Assembly: GCF_944391105.1 (NCBI RefSeq) | Contig: NZ_CALXSK010000033.1 | Coordinates: 1-44,239 of the forward strand | DNA length: 44,239 bases | Origin: an uncultured Victivallis sp. | GTDB taxonomy: Bacteria > Verrucomicrobiota > Lentisphaeria > Victivallales > Victivallaceae | Direction of reading: 5' to 3' | Part shown: positions 43,789 to 44,239 of the stretch, piece by piece | Layout: each line of letters begins with the position of its first letter | Numbering within the stretch: position 1 is the first letter of the stretch | Notes under the pieces: generated by a model | Told to the model about the DNA's origin: nothing | Database searches by the model: none | Seen by the model: the letters and a program-made list of their open reading frames with translations, nothing else | Program-made: the position numbers and the translations under genes

Positions 43789-44239
43789 ACAAAAGACGTT
43801 TCGATTGCTGCTCGATGATTTTCGCTCCCATCGCGGTGGTACTGCTGGTGGTGTCCGGTTGTGATCGTCCGGAGAATCCTCCTGACGCGTCAGCTCGGAC
43901 CGGACAGCGTAGTGAAGAAAACGGGAGCGGAGAAGTCCGGCGCTCTTCGGGGGAGAACCGGGAAAATTCCGATTCCGACGGATCTGAACTCAACCGCCCG
44001 GATGCGTCGAATGGATCGTCGGGCGGCGGAGCGTCGAATGGAACGCCGGGCGGCGGAGCGTCGAATGGATCGTCGGGCGGCGGAGCCTCGAATGGATCGT
44101 CGGGCGGCGGAGCGTCGAATGGAACGTCGGGCGGCGGAGCATCGAATGGATCGTCGGGCGGTGGAGCGTCGAATGGAACGTCGGGCGGCGGAGCATCGAA
44201 TGGATCGTCGGGCGGTGGAGCGTCGAATGGAACGTCGGG
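43785..44239 (+). CDS. Repeat-rich lipoprotein, truncated at the window end
   Basis: At least 151 residues, open at the right edge. The start TTG 43785 overlaps the preceding stop as TTGA; an in-frame ATG at 43815 is the alternative. The N-terminus is MNKRRFDCCSMIFAPIAVVLL, then VVSGC, a lipoprotein signal peptide and lipobox, so the mature protein should begin at Cys with a lipid anchor. A charged Ser/Glu/Asp region follows, then more than eight copies of a nine-residue repeat, ASNG(S/T)SGGG. Flexible, low-complexity sequence suggests a spacer through the periplasm or cell wall. It is the last visible gene of the proton-channel operon. Confidence 0.75.
   Translation, partial: MNKRRFDCCSMIFAPIAVVLLVVSGCDRPENPPDASARTGQRSEENGSGEVRRSSGENRENSDSDGSELNRPDASNGSSGGGASNGTPGGGASNGSSGGGASNGSSGGGASNGTSGGGASNGSSGGGASNGTSGGGASNGSSGGGASNGTS
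44004..44239 (+). repeat. 27-bp tandem repeat (8.7 copies visible)
   Basis: The unit is GCGTCGAATGGATCGTCGG followed by GCGGCGGA, running unbroken off the window. Codon 5 switches between TCG (Ser) and ACG (Thr), and in the last units GCG/GCA and GGC/GGT alternate in step. This gives a 54-bp higher-order repeat (from 44112 on), meaning the array grew recently by duplicating pairs. It is in frame and coding. Confidence 0.9.

Noticed and set aside
43990..44196. Minus-strand His/Thr/Arg repeat protein
   Set aside because: It is the antisense reading of the lipoprotein repeat, with no start signal.
44004..44239. CRISPR array
   Set aside because: The 27-bp units are contiguous without spacers and keep one reading frame, so this is a coding tandem repeat.

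Overview
The window looks like chromosome of a high-GC anaerobic Gram-negative bacterium of the PVC superphylum, most likely a gut Lentisphaerota (Victivallis-like). This is inferred from gene content: an electron-bifurcating HydABC hydrogenase, AIDA-like repeat surface protein, TM2 plus pseudopilin-like protein, Gfo/Idh/MocA dehydrogenase with a LacI regulator, a sugar-phosphate-type (Kdo/LPS) kinase, and GAP1/GYF_2 proteins typical of PVC genomes. No rRNA, tRNA, CRISPR array or complete transposon was seen.

Region 1 (1-11.3 kb). The left edge carries three tandem hairpins. A near-perfect sigma70 promoter follows, then an M-box (ykoK) magnesium riboswitch with its terminator, driving an MgtA-type Mg2+ P-type ATPase. 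Next are a convergent alpha/beta hydrolase, a metallo-beta-lactamase-fold hydrolase, and a 1277-residue surface protein. That protein combines AIDA-like repeats, a fibronectin III domain, an IdeS-like cysteine protease domain with recognisable Cys/His/Asp residues, and PPC-like repeats. A divergent pair of membrane proteins (the second ending in DUF1232/YkvA) closes the region.

Region 2 (11.3-31.5 kb) is mostly housekeeping. It holds clpB; a zinc-ribbon protein-thiE-mutY operon; and hydC-hydB-hydA behind two identical-geometry TTGATA-N6-TATCAA operators 53 bp apart, probably for a Rex-like redox regulator. It also holds a zinc-ribbon/TM2/pseudopilin fusion; a LacI regulator-dehydrogenase operon with two LacI-type operators; recX (apparently leaderless) with a secreted phosphodiester glycosidase; a GrpB-family gene; and the guaA-rsmD-LPS kinase-comM operon.

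Region 3 (31.5-44.2 kb) starts with prmA and a 412-bp intergenic stretch. An eight-gene, tightly coupled operon then runs off the right end. It encodes a GYF_2/zinc-ribbon GTPase (DO-GTPase2-like); a GAP1-like protein with a membrane anchor; a 1006-residue single-pass coiled-coil protein; a second GYF_2/zinc-ribbon membrane protein; a MotA/TolQ/ExbB proton-channel subunit; two different ExbD/TolR-like subunits, each with a candidate proton-carrying Asp; and a lipoprotein with a 9-residue Ser/Thr-Gly repeat. I read this as a GTPase-controlled, ion-driven envelope machine. It resembles the Zorya defence motor in logic but has different regulatory parts. It is the strongest candidate here for an undescribed system, either a biological-conflict device or an envelope-maintenance device.
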